From Clostridia bacterium (GTDB taxonomy: Bacteria > Bacillota > Clostridia > Christensenellales > Borkfalkiaceae): a stretch of 5,421 nt of DNA. The notes beneath the pieces are model-generated. The model made no database searches, was not told the origin of the DNA, and worked only from the letters and a program-made list of their open reading frames with translations. Both the position numbers and the translations under genes were made by a program. This document shows, piece after piece, positions 5,183 through 5,421 of this stretch (positions within the stretch are counted from its first letter, which is position 1; each line of letters begins with the position of its first letter). The stretch is taken from contig JAFZXG010000042.1 of assembly GCA_017616925.1 (NCBI GenBank), positions 1-5,421 on the forward strand, given 5' to 3'.

Positions 5183-5227
5183 GCCCGCGGGAAACTTTTA
5201 TAGACAAAAAATTTCCCGCGGGCTTTA
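5179..5227 (-). terminator. Strong intrinsic terminator hairpin for transcription entering from the right
   Basis: TAAAGCCCGCGGGAAA (5179-5194) and TTTCCCGCGGGCTTTA (5212-5227) are a perfect 16-bp inverted repeat. After one mismatch a further four A-T pairs can close the 17-nt centre. On the minus strand the hairpin is followed by CATTTTTATT, a usable U-tract; on the plus strand no T-run follows. It therefore probably ends a minus-strand transcript arriving from beyond position 5227. Each arm contains the self-complementary octamer CCCGCGGG. Confidence 0.8.
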
Positions 5228-5237
5228 TAGTCATAAA

Positions 5238-5421
5238 GCGGACGAGAAGGAATCAACGGAACAGATGTAAGATGAGATAAAAGTAAAGGCGGAAATTCCA
5301 TTTAAAATTCAAAAAGCAACGAACCGCTGTCCATTGCTTCCTGCACGCCTTTTGACGCGACCACCCCGACGGGCATAGTGCTCGGGAGCAACGCTATGCG
5401 TTGCGGACGAGAAGGAAGCAA
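5238..5421. repeat. Structured region bounded by a 19-nt direct repeat
   Basis: GCGGACGAGAAGGAATCAA (5238-5256) recurs as GCGGACGAGAAGGAAGCAA (5403-5421), one mismatch in 19, offset by 165 nt and ending exactly at the window edge. Between the copies, the right part is rich in competing hairpins. GCAACGC / GCGTTGC (5388-5394 / 5398-5404) has a 3-nt loop. The alternative GCATAG-TGCT / AGCA-CTATGC uses 5373-5382, 5387-5390 and 5394-5399. TTGCTTCC (5334-5341) is also inverted as GGAAGCAA (5414-5421). Both strands are open across the last 100 bases or so. This looks more like a dispersed or tandem intergenic repeat than ordinary coding sequence, but a second full unit is not in view. Confidence 0.5.
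5302..5421 (-). CDS. Possible C-terminal fragment of a hypothetical protein (doubtful)
   Basis: An open minus-strand frame enters from the right edge and ends at TAA (5302-5304) after 39 residues. It contains SRPQRIALLPSTMPVGVV and ends SGSLLFEF. I do not recognise it. In favour: the frame is open to the edge, and a strong minus-strand terminator (5179-5227) lies 75 nt downstream of the stop. Against: the same DNA is also open on the plus strand (from 5276 to the edge), it is packed with inverted repeats, and its first codons lie inside the 19-nt repeat that recurs in noncoding sequence at 5238. It may be the end of a real gene, or a frame passing through a repeat element. Confidence 0.25.
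   Translation of the reverse strand: MLPSRPQRIALLPSTMPVGVVASKGVQEAMDSGSLLFEF

Noticed and set aside
1..5421. Search for CRISPR, tRNA, rRNA, toxin-antitoxin or phage genes
   Set aside because: No regular repeat-spacer array, cloverleaf, rRNA-like stretch or recognisable phage or toxin family was found in either strand.

Overview
The window looks like chromosomal DNA from an uncultured member of the Firmicutes, probably class Clostridia. The basis is the strong AAGGAGA-type ribosome binding sites, the sigma-A-like promoters (TTGNNN, 16-17 bp, TATAAT-like), a TPP riboswitch in front of a ThiT-type thiamine ECF component, a UgpC/MsmX-type sugar ABC ATPase, a bacitracin/lantibiotic-type ABC exporter pair and a C_GCAxxG_C_C redox protein. 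A placement within Clostridia (for example Christensenellales) is only a guess. No phage, transposase, CRISPR, tRNA or rRNA signal was seen.

Layout, left to right. (1) 1-120, minus: N-terminus of a UgpC/MsmX/MalK ABC ATPase, cut by the window edge just inside its Walker A motif, with its own promoter. (2) 236-811, minus: yfbR-like 5'-deoxynucleotidase whose HD doublet reads HE. (3) 812-1057: divergent control region in which the yfbR and thiT promoters have overlapping -35 boxes; the thiT side continues into a TPP riboswitch and an intrinsic terminator. (4) 1058-2167, plus: ThiT with an unusual membrane extension of about 190 residues at its N-terminus. (5) 2190-2217: hairpin shared between convergent genes. 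(6) 2244-3900, minus: two-gene ABC exporter operon (ATPase then permease, 1 bp apart) with a near-consensus promoter and a 10-bp-arm palindrome at its start. (7) 3977-5124, minus: two-gene operon of an unidentified six-helix membrane protein with a C-terminal coiled coil, followed by a C_GCAxxG_C_C protein. (8) 5125-5421: extended -10 promoter overlapping the foot of a strong terminator hairpin, then a structured region with a 19-nt direct repeat running off the right edge, open in reading frames on both strands.

How it works together. The best understood unit is thiamine salvage: high TPP should stop transcription at 1002-1026 and low TPP should allow ThiT synthesis. ThiT would need EcfA/EcfA'/EcfT encoded elsewhere. 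The ABC pair probably exports or detoxifies a hydrophobic or peptide compound. The membrane protein and C_GCAxxG protein appear co-transcribed, but their function is unknown. There is no clear new defence or mobile system. The most unusual items are the ThiT fusion, the HE variant of YfbR, the promoter/terminator/palindrome overlaps and the repeat at the right edge.
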